Source: Acetobacteraceae bacterium
Lineage (GTDB): Bacteria > Pseudomonadota > Alphaproteobacteria > Acetobacterales > Acetobacteraceae
Direction: 5' to 3'
Assembly (NCBI GenBank): GCA_003164305.1
Contig: PLSZ01000140.1
Location: forward strand, 1 to 5,823
DNA: 5,823 nucleotides
This document shows positions 1-5,404 of this stretch, one piece after another. The position numbers and the translations under genes were made by a program. Every line of letters begins with the position of its first letter. The first letter of the stretch is position 1. Below the pieces are notes generated by a model. The model was not told the DNA's origin and did no database searches. It was given only the letters and a program-made list of their open reading frames with translations.

Positions 1-52
1 CAAGCCGGGTGATGACGAGGTATGGAGTGGTGAGCCAAAGTACGCGCAGGAT

Positions 53-88
53 CGGCGTGGTGCCTAAAACGCGATCGGGCACGCGCCG
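53..88 (-). terminator. GC-rich hairpin directly after the Uma2 stop
   Basis: CGGCG (53-57) pairs with CGCCG (84-88) and GTGCC (60-64) with GGCAC (78-82), separated by a 2x1 internal loop, with a 13-base apical loop (65-77). The hairpin begins at the base next to the TAA stop (89-91) of the Uma2 gene. Position suggests a 3' end structure, but no T-run follows on the minus strand, so factor-independent termination is doubtful. The remaining bases 1-52 show no gene, RNA or repeat that I can identify. Confidence 0.35.
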
Positions 89-661
89 TTACGCGGCGGG
101 ACGTTCGGCTTCGGGGAAGGTCAGGCCCTCGTAGAACTCAGCGCATGGAACTTCGATCCCGATTTCGGGCATCGCCAGCACGGCGTCGCTCGTGAGCAAG
201 GTGCCGACCCAGCGCTCGCCCTCGCGCGCGAAGACGATGCCCGCCGGTTCGTGCTGTTCCAGCATGACATAGCGCTGCACCGAGGGCGTCAGCCGGTATT
301 CGTCGTTTTTCGTCACCCGGTCCCGCCGCTCACTCTCGTCCGAGAGGATTTCGAAAATCACCACCGGATCGGTAATCACTTTGTCAGTGCCGGCGCCCGG
401 CGTGCAGACGACGAATGCATCCGGGTAACGGATCCTGCCCGCGACCTTGATCTTCAGTTCGCTGCCGTGCGGTTCGCATCGTTTGCCGCGCAGGCGACCC
501 GTCAGGGCGAACAGAATATTTCGCTGGATGACCGAATGCGCGCGCGTGACGCCTACCATCGCGACGGGCTCGAAGCCGTCGAACTCGTATTTGCCTTCCT
601 GGCGTTCGTCCCATTCCAGGAACTCGGCCAATGTCATCGCGTGGGCGCGGGCAACGCTCAT
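89..661 (-). CDS. Uma2 family (DUF820) endonuclease-like protein
   Basis: This 190-residue protein fits the Uma2/DUF820 family, a PD-(D/E)XK-type nuclease fold, in both length and layout. Near the N-terminus is the family's MTLAEFLEWDE opening (residues 9-19) followed by KYEFDGFEP (24-32). The core has GSELKIKV (66-73), then YPD with Asp81, the strand ending in Glu104 (FEILS, 103-107), and RDRVTKNDEY with Lys118. Asp81, Glu104 and Lys118 are my best guess at the metal and catalytic residues by family analogy. The start at 661 is fixed by GGAGG five bases upstream; an alternative ATG at residue 9 has no comparable site. The gene is co-directional with rseP, 72 nt downstream of it. By eye its GC (about 57-63% in the lines counted) is a little lower than the operon. 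Uma2 proteins are abundant and mostly uncharacterised; the substrate and biological role cannot be read from the sequence. Family assignment is fairly sure, nuclease activity is inferred. Confidence 0.85.
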   Translation of the reverse strand: MSVARAHAMTLAEFLEWDERQEGKYEFDGFEPVAMVGVTRAHSVIQRNILFALTGRLRGKRCEPHGSELKIKVAGRIRYPDAFVVCTPGAGTDKVITDPVVIFEILSDESERRDRVTKNDEYRLTPSVQRYVMLEQHEPAGIVFAREGERWVGTLLTSDAVLAMPEIGIEVPCAEFYEGLTFPEAERPAA

Positions 662-666
662 GTCAG

Positions 667-671
667 CCTCC
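667..671 (-). promoter_or_regulatory. Ribosome binding site of the Uma2 gene
   Basis: On the minus strand GGAGG stands five bases before the ATG at 659-661. It decides the start of the Uma2 gene in favour of the first ATG over the one eight codons later, and shows that the gene does not depend on translational coupling to rseP. Confidence 0.7.
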
Positions 672-693
672 GGATGGCGTAGCCTACTCCGAT

Positions 694-730
694 CGGCCGG
701 CCTTCGCCACGTTCCTCTGTTCGCCGGCCG
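694..730 (-). other. Inverted repeat between rseP and the Uma2 gene
   Basis: CGGCCGGC at 694-701 and GCCGGCCG at 723-730 form a perfect eight-base inverted repeat with a 21-base loop; GAT (691-693) and ATC (733-735) extend it past a two-base bulge into the rseP stop. On the minus strand no T-run follows, so it is not a standard intrinsic terminator. It may stabilise the end of the upstream message or be chance in GC-rich sequence. Confidence 0.35.
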
Positions 731-733
731 CGA

Positions 734-1846
734 TCACCCAATCAGCCCCGCGACCCAATGGAACAGTCCGATATGCGTCAGATCGTTCCACGTCGCGAAA
801 ATGAACAACCCGCCCAACAGCGCGATCCCCGCCCGGAAGCTGTATTCCTGCGCCCGCCGCGGCAGCGGCCGCCCGCGCAGCGCCTCGATGAGGTAGAACA
901 GCAAATGCCCGCCATCCAGCACCGGGATCGGAAACAGGTTGATCAACCCGAGGTTCACCGACAGCACCGCGATGAACGACACCAGGTTCGACAGCCCCAA
1001 CTGCGCCACCTGCCCCGACAACTGGGCGATCCGCAACGGCCCGCCAAGTTCGTCAGTCCCGCGTTGACCCGAGATCATCTGTGCCAGGCCGCTGAACGTG
1101 TCCGTCGTCACGGTCCAGGTCTGCGTCACACCACCAACCAGCGCCGCGCCAAAGCCAAGCGGCTCATAATCGACCGTGCCGCCGCGGATCCCCAGCAGGC
1201 CGATCCGCTTGCCGCCCACCTCGCGCGCCTCGGTGGTGACCGCGAAGTCCTTATCCACGCCGTCGCGTTTCACCGTCACGTTCAGCGTTTCGACCGGATG
1301 CGCGGTGATGATGCGCTGGATGTCCTCGAACGAGTGGATCGGCTCTCCCGAGATCGTCTCGATCCGGTCTTTGGCCAGCAATCCGGCGCGCGCCGCCGCG
1401 CCGTCGGGCAACACTTCGCCGACCACCGGCGAGGTCACGGGTCGGCCGACCGCCATGAACAGGCCGGCGAACAGCACCATGGCGAGGATGAAATTGGCGA
1501 TCGGCCCAGCGGCGACGATGATGGCGCGCGACAGCACCGATTTCTCGTGGAACGTCTGGCCGTCTTTCCAGCTGGCGCGGACCTCGTCGGAGACTTCCTC
1601 CGGCCGTTCCTGGCCGTGCATCTTCACATAGCCGCCCAAAGGCAGCCAGGAGATGCGCCAGTTGGTGCCGTGACGGTCGTACCAACTGAAGATCGTGCGG
1701 CCGAAACCGACCGAGAACGCCTCCACGTAAACGCCGCGCCAGCGCGCCGCCAGATAGTGGCCGAGTTCGTGAAAGAACACGAGAACGCCCAGTACCACGA
1801 CGAAGGCGGCGACGGTGCGCAGAAGGTCGGGGAAAAGGTGCGGCAA
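734..1846 (-). CDS. rseP: RIP metalloprotease RseP (site-2 protease family)
   Basis: This inner-membrane zinc metalloprotease cleaves transmembrane segments. In the E. coli pathway it releases sigma-E by cutting the anti-sigma factor RseA after DegS, and in Caulobacter the homologue MmpA degrades PodJ; the substrate here is unknown. Visible features are a first membrane helix (about residues 8-25) running into the zinc motif HELGH (26-30, catalytic Glu27), one PDZ domain (about 118-205), and the NLFPIPVLDGG motif (303-313) whose Asp311 is the expected third zinc ligand, followed by the C-terminal membrane segments. At 370 residues it is the shorter form with one PDZ domain, against about 450 residues and two PDZ domains in E. 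coli. The start is uncertain: TTG at 1844-1846 is the only in-frame initiation codon between the upstream in-frame TGA (1862-1864) and the first helix, and it has only a weak GAAAG upstream. The gene is the last of the cluster, 50 nt after dxr. Confidence 0.95.
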   Translation of the reverse strand: MPHLFPDLLRTVAAFVVVLGVLVFFHELGHYLAARWRGVYVEAFSVGFGRTIFSWYDRHGTNWRISWLPLGGYVKMHGQERPEEVSDEVRASWKDGQTFHEKSVLSRAIIVAAGPIANFILAMVLFAGLFMAVGRPVTSPVVGEVLPDGAAARAGLLAKDRIETISGEPIHSFEDIQRIITAHPVETLNVTVKRDGVDKDFAVTTEAREVGGKRIGLLGIRGGTVDYEPLGFGAALVGGVTQTWTVTTDTFSGLAQMISGQRGTDELGGPLRIAQLSGQVAQLGLSNLVSFIAVLSVNLGLINLFPIPVLDGGHLLFYLIEALRGRPLPRRAQEYSFRAGIALLGGLFIFATWNDLTHIGLFHWVAGLIG

Positions 1847-1860
1847 GGGGCGGGATTTCT

Positions 1861-1880
1861 TTCATCTGAACCAGATTGAA
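1861..1880 (-). promoter_or_regulatory. Small hairpin in the dxr-rseP spacer
   Basis: On the minus strand the spacer reads TTCAATCTG, GTT, CAGATGAA. The two arms pair over eight bases with one bulged A and a three-base loop. The 3' arm contains an ATG (1863-1865) that is out of frame with rseP, and the hairpin ends 14 nt before the proposed TTG start. It could affect access of ribosomes to the rseP start, but such short hairpins arise by chance and no regulatory role is shown. There is no T-run after it, so it is not an intrinsic terminator. Confidence 0.3.
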
Positions 1881-1896
1881 CGTCGGGACGGCGAAC

Positions 1897-3105
1897 TCAG
1901 GCGGCCTTGGCGGTGGCGAAGGTTCCGGCGGCGCGGCGGGCTTCTCCGTCGAGGGCGATGACCGCGTCCAACGTCGCCGCGGCCGGCGTCCCGAGCGCTT
2001 CCAGCACCCGCTCGACGGTTTGCACGATATCCAGAAAGCCGATCCTGCGTTGCAGAAAGGCTTCGACCGCGACTTCGTTGGCCGCGTTGAAAATTGTCGG
2101 CGTTCCTCCACCGGCCCGCAACACGTCCCGAGCCAGCCGCAGGGCCGGAAAGCGCACCAGATCCGGTGCCTCGAAGTCCAGCCGGCTCACCGCCGCGAGA
2201 TCCAGCCGCGGCGAGTTGGTCGCCATCCGCTCCGGCCAGGCCAGCGTATGCGCGATCGGAATGCGCATGTCGGGCGACCCGAGTTGCGCCATCACCGAGC
2301 CGTCATGATAGCAAACCATGCCGTGGATCACCGATTGCGGATGGAACAGCACGTCGATCTTTGTCTCATCCAGGCTGAACAGGCGGGCGGCTTCGATCAA
2401 CTCCAGGCTTTTGTTCATCATCGTCGCGGAGTCGATGCTGATTTTCGCGCCCATCGACCATATGGGGTGGCGCAGCGCGGATTCCACCGTGGCGCGCTTC
2501 ATCTCCTCGAGCGAGGCGGTGCGGAACGGGCCGCCGGACGCGGTCAGGATGATTTTTTCGATGGCGCCATGATTGCCGTCCGCCATCGACTGAAAGATCG
2601 CGTTGTGCTCGCTATCGACGGGCAGCAGGGTCGCGCCTGCCTCGGCGACCGCGCGCAGCATCACCTCCCCGGCGCAGACCAAGGCTTCCTTGTTGGCCAG
2701 AGCGACCGCCTTGCCGCGGCGCACCGCCGCGAGCGTGGAGGCCAGGCCGGCCGCGCCGGTGATCGCCGCCATCGTCCAGTCGGCGTCCATCTCGGCCGCC
2801 CGCACCACCGCCTCGGGTCCGGCGTCGTAGGTGATGCCGGTGTCCGCCAGAGCCTCCCGCAGCGCGGGCAGCGACGCGGCATCCGAGACTACCGCGTGTT
2901 CGGCGCGCAAGGCGATCGCCTGCTCGGCCAGAAGTTTGACGTTCCGCCCAGCAACCAAAGCGCGAACGGTGAAGCGGCCGGGCGCGGCGCCCATCAGCAG
3001 ATCAATGGTTTGCGTGCCCACGCTGCCGGTGGATCCCAGGACGGTAATGGAACGCGGCACGGCGTCGGTCCTCGGTGCGACCGGTCGATCAGAATCTGGG
3101 CTCAT
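1897..3105 (-). CDS. dxr: 1-deoxy-D-xylulose 5-phosphate reductoisomerase
   Basis: Dxr (IspC) converts 1-deoxy-D-xylulose 5-phosphate to 2-C-methyl-D-erythritol 4-phosphate with NADPH. It is the first committed step of the cytosolic MEP pathway and the target of fosmidomycin. Numbering from the ATG, the N-terminal NADPH-binding domain shows ITVLGSTGSVG (20-30) and ALANKEAL (135-142). The catalytic region has VDSEHNAIFQ with metal ligands Asp164 and Glu166, ILTASGGPFR with Ser190, the flexible loop HPIWSMG (213-219), and DSATMMNKSLE with Ser226, Asn231, Lys232 and Glu235. The C-terminal part retains HPQSVIHGMV and FNAANEVAVEAFL. Length (402) matches the family (E. coli 398). The ATG at 3103-3105 overlaps the cdsA TGA as ATGA, suggesting translational coupling. 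A TTG two codons upstream (3109-3111) is the rival start because GAGGAG lies seven bases before it and thirteen before the ATG. Two loop positions differ from the usual HPNWSMG and MNKGLE; all listed catalytic residues are present. Confidence 0.97.
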   Translation of the reverse strand: MSPDSDRPVAPRTDAVPRSITVLGSTGSVGTQTIDLLMGAAPGRFTVRALVAGRNVKLLAEQAIALRAEHAVVSDAASLPALREALADTGITYDAGPEAVVRAAEMDADWTMAAITGAAGLASTLAAVRRGKAVALANKEALVCAGEVMLRAVAEAGATLLPVDSEHNAIFQSMADGNHGAIEKIILTASGGPFRTASLEEMKRATVESALRHPIWSMGAKISIDSATMMNKSLELIEAARLFSLDETKIDVLFHPQSVIHGMVCYHDGSVMAQLGSPDMRIPIAHTLAWPERMATNSPRLDLAAVSRLDFEAPDLVRFPALRLARDVLRAGGGTPTIFNAANEVAVEAFLQRRIGFLDIVQTVERVLEALGTPAAATLDAVIALDGEARRAAGTFATAKAA

Positions 3106-4031
3106 CGCCAAAGGACTACTCCTCGTCCGACAGTGAATGCCAGCAAAGCGGCGGCGGGCGCCACGGCCAGCAAGGCGTCGATGCGATCCAACAGACCGCC
3201 ATGGCCCGGAATGATACGGCCCGAATCCTTAACACCAAAATGCCGTTTCAGAGCACTCTCCAACAAGTCCCCCGCCTGCGAAATAATACCAAGGACAATC
3301 GCCAGTCCAATCACATGTGATGGCGAGAATCCGTTCGAAAGACAAGCCGCTACCGCAAGTCCCGCCAGCGCCGCGCTGACCAGGCCGCCCACCGAGCCGG
3401 ACCAGGTCTTGCCGGGTGAGATCGCCGGCGCGAGTCGCGGCCCGCCCACCAGGCGTCCAACCATATAGGCTCCGATATCGCTGCCCCAGACGATCGCCAG
3501 CACGAACACTGTATTCGCCAGTCCCGCCCCTGGATCGGCGCGCAGCCACGGCAGCGCCACCGCGCCGAGGCCAAGATATGGCACGCCAAACGCCAGATTG
3601 AACTTATGGTCCCAAATGCACACCGCCGCGCCGGCGTTACCCGTGGTCGTTCGATCGCCCACCGAGGCCGAAGCGCGACGGAGCGGAAAAGCCCAGGCAA
3701 GAACGGTGCCGAGGGCGAGAAGGGTCAGGGCGGCGAGCGCGGAGCCCATTTCGGTCAAGGCCGCGACGGCGGCCAGTCCGGTGGGAAACCAGTACCACGC
3801 GCTGTCCGAAGCCGAGGCGCCGCACATCCCCAGAAACTCGTACCCCAGCACCAGGCAGCCAAGCGCGATCAACGACAAATACGCGGCGCCTCCCCACCAG
3901 ACGCAGACTATCGCCACGGGCAGCAACACCAGCGCGGACGCCACGCGACGGCTCAGGTCACTCCAGCGAGAGGCTTTGGACGCCGGATCGTCAGCCAGGG
4001 CGCGCCCCGAACCGCCGCTCCCTTCGCCCAT
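3102..4031 (-). CDS. cdsA: Phosphatidate cytidylyltransferase (CDP-diglyceride synthase)
   Basis: CdsA is a polytopic inner-membrane enzyme that makes CDP-diacylglycerol from phosphatidic acid and CTP, the branch-point precursor of bacterial phospholipids. The C-terminus carries the complete family signature, S-x-L-K-R-x4-K-D-x-G-x2-I-P-G-H-G-G-x2-D-R-x-D, at residues 259-285 (Lys268, Asp269, Asp282, Asp285). Upstream are SDIGAY (184-189) and SPGKTW (205-210), also typical. Several hydrophobic helices are visible, for example about 31-50, 51-67, 84-115, 150-163, 171-190 and 214-231. The chosen ATG at 4029-4031 gives 309 residues and overlaps the end of uppS by 41 nt; no clear Shine-Dalgarno precedes it. 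A longer form from an ATG at 4085 would lie well inside uppS and adds a low-complexity, unlikely N-terminus. A GTG at 3942-3944 would remove the hydrophilic leader. Odd points are a hydrophilic stretch near 117-135 and a low-GC patch covering about residues 225-274. Confidence 0.93.
   Translation of the reverse strand: MGEGSGGSGRALADDPASKASRWSDLSRRVASALVLLPVAIVCVWWGGAAYLSLIALGCLVLGYEFLGMCGASASDSAWYWFPTGLAAVAALTEMGSALAALTLLALGTVLAWAFPLRRASASVGDRTTTGNAGAAVCIWDHKFNLAFGVPYLGLGAVALPWLRADPGAGLANTVFVLAIVWGSDIGAYMVGRLVGGPRLAPAISPGKTWSGSVGGLVSAALAGLAVAACLSNGFSPSHVIGLAIVLGIISQAGDLLESALKRHFGVKDSGRIIPGHGGLLDRIDALLAVAPAAALLAFTVGRGVVLWR
3119..3124 (-). promoter_or_regulatory. Ribosome binding site of dxr
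   Basis: GAGGAG on the minus strand lies within the last codons of cdsA. It is seven bases from a TTG (3109-3111) and thirteen from the ATG (3103-3105). The spacing favours the TTG, while codon preference and the ATGA overlap favour the ATG; the two differ by only two residues. Confidence 0.55.
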
Positions 4032-4749
4032 ACTCAGCCAGGGCGGCGGCGAAGTGCTCGGCCGCGAAGTCGGGCCACAGCACATCCTGGAACACCAACT
4101 CGGCGTATGCCGCCTGCCACAGCAGGAAATTCGACAGCCGCCGTTCGCCCGAGGTCCGGATAATCAGGTCGGGATCGGGCATCTCGGCGGTGGCGAGGAA
4201 CGCGGCGAACGACTGCTCATCCAGTTTCGCCGGATCGAGCAACCCGTCGCGCACCGCCTCCGCCGCCGCGCGCGCCGCCGCGACGATCTCCGCTCGCGCG
4301 CCATACGACAGCGCGATGGTCAGGTTCAGGCGTGTGTTCGCCGTGGTATCCCGCTCGGCGTCACGCAGATCGCTCTGGATCCCGTCATCGAACCGGCAGC
4401 GGTCGCCAATAAAGCGCAGCCGCACGCCGGACGCCTTCAGTTCGGCGATCTCGGTGCGCAAATACTGCCGCAGCAGACCGGTCAGATCGAGCACCTCATC
4501 CACCGGCCGCCGCCAATTCTCGCTGCTGAACGCATAAATCGTCAGCCACTTCACACCCTGAGCGATCGCCGCCTCGATGGTGCGGCGCACCGCGCGCGCA
4601 CCCTCCCGATGCCCGGCGATTCGCGGCAGATGGCGCGCGGCAGCCCACCGGCCGTTGCCATCCATGATGACGGCCACATGCACGGGCGGCGGCTCGGCGG
4701 AGCCCGCCTGGGTTCGCCTCGCGGCGATCGGTTGGGTTGCGGTCGACAT
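3991..4749 (-). CDS. uppS: Isoprenyl transferase / undecaprenyl diphosphate synthase
   Basis: UppS is the cis-prenyltransferase that extends farnesyl diphosphate with eight isopentenyl units to give undecaprenyl diphosphate, the lipid carrier for peptidoglycan and other envelope polymers. From the ATG at 4747-4749 the protein has 252 residues, the same size as E. coli UppS (253). It shows HVAVIMDGNGRWA with catalytic Asp30, YAFSSENWRRP, and RTSGERRLSNF with Arg198, Arg204 and Ser206, followed by YAELVF with Glu217. These match E. coli Asp26, Arg194, Arg200, Ser202 and Glu213 with a constant offset of four. The ATG is preceded by GGA four bases upstream, a weak site. In-frame TTG codons at 4756-4758 and 4771-4773 are alternatives; the latter would nearly abut the frr stop and has AGG six bases upstream. 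Its product's precursors come from the MEP pathway begun by the nearby dxr. The exact chain length made cannot be told from sequence. Confidence 0.96.
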   Translation of the reverse strand: MSTATQPIAARRTQAGSAEPPPVHVAVIMDGNGRWAAARHLPRIAGHREGARAVRRTIEAAIAQGVKWLTIYAFSSENWRRPVDEVLDLTGLLRQYLRTEIAELKASGVRLRFIGDRCRFDDGIQSDLRDAERDTTANTRLNLTIALSYGARAEIVAAARAAAEAVRDGLLDPAKLDEQSFAAFLATAEMPDPDLIIRTSGERRLSNFLLWQAAYAELVFQDVLWPDFAAEHFAAALAEYGRRERRFGARPG

Positions 4750-4754
4750 TCTTT

Positions 4755-4780
4755 CCAATTCAGACTTGGCCAATTCAGAC
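4755..4780. repeat. Short tandem direct repeat at the frr/uppS junction
   Basis: The 11-base sequence CCAATTCAGAC occurs at 4755-4765 and again at 4770-4780, a period of 15 nt. On the minus strand it reads GTCTGAATTGG and contains the final Val codon and TGA stop of frr. Because 15 is a multiple of three, the second copy places another GTC TGA in the frr frame and another TTG in the uppS frame. It looks like a small tandem duplication in the intergenic leader. Confidence 0.8.
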
Positions 4781-5341
4781 CTGACGGATGTCCTTTTCCT
4801 TGTCCGCGAGGCTGTCGTCGACCTTTTTCACGTATTGGTCGGTCAGTTTTTGCACCTCCTCGGACCAGGTCTTGGCGAGATCCTCACCGATCTCGTGCTT
4901 TTTCTCATGTGCCTTGATTTGTTCCATGCCGTCGCGACGCACGGCGCGCACGGAAATTTTCGCGCCCTCGGCATATTTGTGCGCCATTTTGGCCAGTTCG
5001 TTGCGCCGCTCGGTGGTCAACTGCGGAATCGGGATCCGCACCAGCATGCCGTCGGCGGCTGGATTGAGCCCCAGCCCCGAGTCGCGAATCGCTTTCTCCA
5101 CCGCCGTCACCATCGACTTGTCCCACACCTGCACCGTCAGCATCCGAGCCTCCGGCGCGCCGATGGTGCCGACCTGATTGAGCGGCATCTCCTGCCCGTA
5201 AGCGATGACTTTCACCGGCTCCAACAGGCCGGGATGCGCGCGCCCGGTGCGCAGACCGGCGAACTCCCGGCGCAATGTTTCCAGCGCGCCATCCATGCGG
5301 CGCGCCAGATCGTCCTTCAGGGCCTTCACGTCGGCGGGCAT
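4775..5341 (-). CDS. frr: Ribosome recycling factor
   Basis: RRF works in the cytosol with EF-G to split the post-termination ribosome complex so that subunits can be reused. The 188-residue length fits the family (about 185). Domain I is the three-helix bundle made from roughly residues 1-30 and 105-188. Domain II (about 31-104) includes RTGRAHPGLLEPV (31-43), the MPLNQVGTI segment (52-60) and VRIPIPQLTTERR (101-113). Arg132 in ISVRAVRRD (129-137) corresponds to the functionally important Arg132 of the E. coli protein. The start ATG at 5339-5341 is well supported by AGGAGGG six bases upstream. The gene follows pyrH by 63 nt and precedes uppS by 25 nt, the usual proteobacterial neighbourhood. 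Nothing is truncated or missing. The stop codon lies in a short duplicated sequence. Confidence 0.98.
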   Translation of the reverse strand: MPADVKALKDDLARRMDGALETLRREFAGLRTGRAHPGLLEPVKVIAYGQEMPLNQVGTIGAPEARMLTVQVWDKSMVTAVEKAIRDSGLGLNPAADGMLVRIPIPQLTTERRNELAKMAHKYAEGAKISVRAVRRDGMEQIKAHEKKHEIGEDLAKTWSEEVQKLTDQYVKKVDDSLADKEKDIRQV

Positions 5342-5347
5342 TGTCGT

Positions 5348-5354
5348 CCCTCCT
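5348..5354 (-). promoter_or_regulatory. Strong ribosome binding site of frr
   Basis: AGGAGGG on the minus strand sits six bases before the frr ATG. It is the best Shine-Dalgarno in the window, consistent with high expression of a translation factor, and fixes the frr start. The rest of the 63-nt pyrH-frr spacer shows no convincing promoter or terminator. Confidence 0.8.
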
Positions 5355-5404
5355 GCTTCACGGTGGTCAGTGTCCGAATCGGGCGCGGTCGAACCACAAC
5401 CAAC

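Noticed and set aside
1..88. Possible tRNA, small RNA gene or partial CDS at the left edge
   Set aside because: No cloverleaf, no conserved RNA motif and no codon pattern long enough to judge; only the hairpin after the Uma2 stop is visible.
251..896. Plus-strand open frames over the Uma2 gene and the rseP 3' end
   Set aside because: They lie opposite the Uma2 frame, which has recognisable family motifs and a strong ribosome binding site; the plus-strand translations show no recognisable family.
1251..2111. Minus-strand frame spanning the dxr end, spacer and rseP start, a possible fusion gene
   Set aside because: It is out of frame with both dxr and rseP, both of which show full conserved motifs; the translated product is Arg/Pro-rich shadow sequence.
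4032..4085. Longer cdsA form starting at the ATG at 4083-4085
   Set aside because: It would overlap uppS by 95 nt and adds a Pro/Ser-rich leader with two Cys that is unlike CdsA N-termini; the ATG at 4029-4031 already supplies enough leader before the first helix.
758..4917. Long open reading frames on the plus strand opposite rseP, dxr, cdsA and uppS (about 373, 530 and 439 codons)
   Set aside because: They are exact antisense shadows of well-identified genes, rich in Arg, His, Gln and Pro with no domain-like or membrane pattern, as expected from GC-rich codon bias on the coding strand.
5342..5404. Possible promoter or terminator in the pyrH-frr spacer
   Set aside because: No convincing -35/-10 pair and no stem followed by a T-run; only the frr ribosome binding site is clear.
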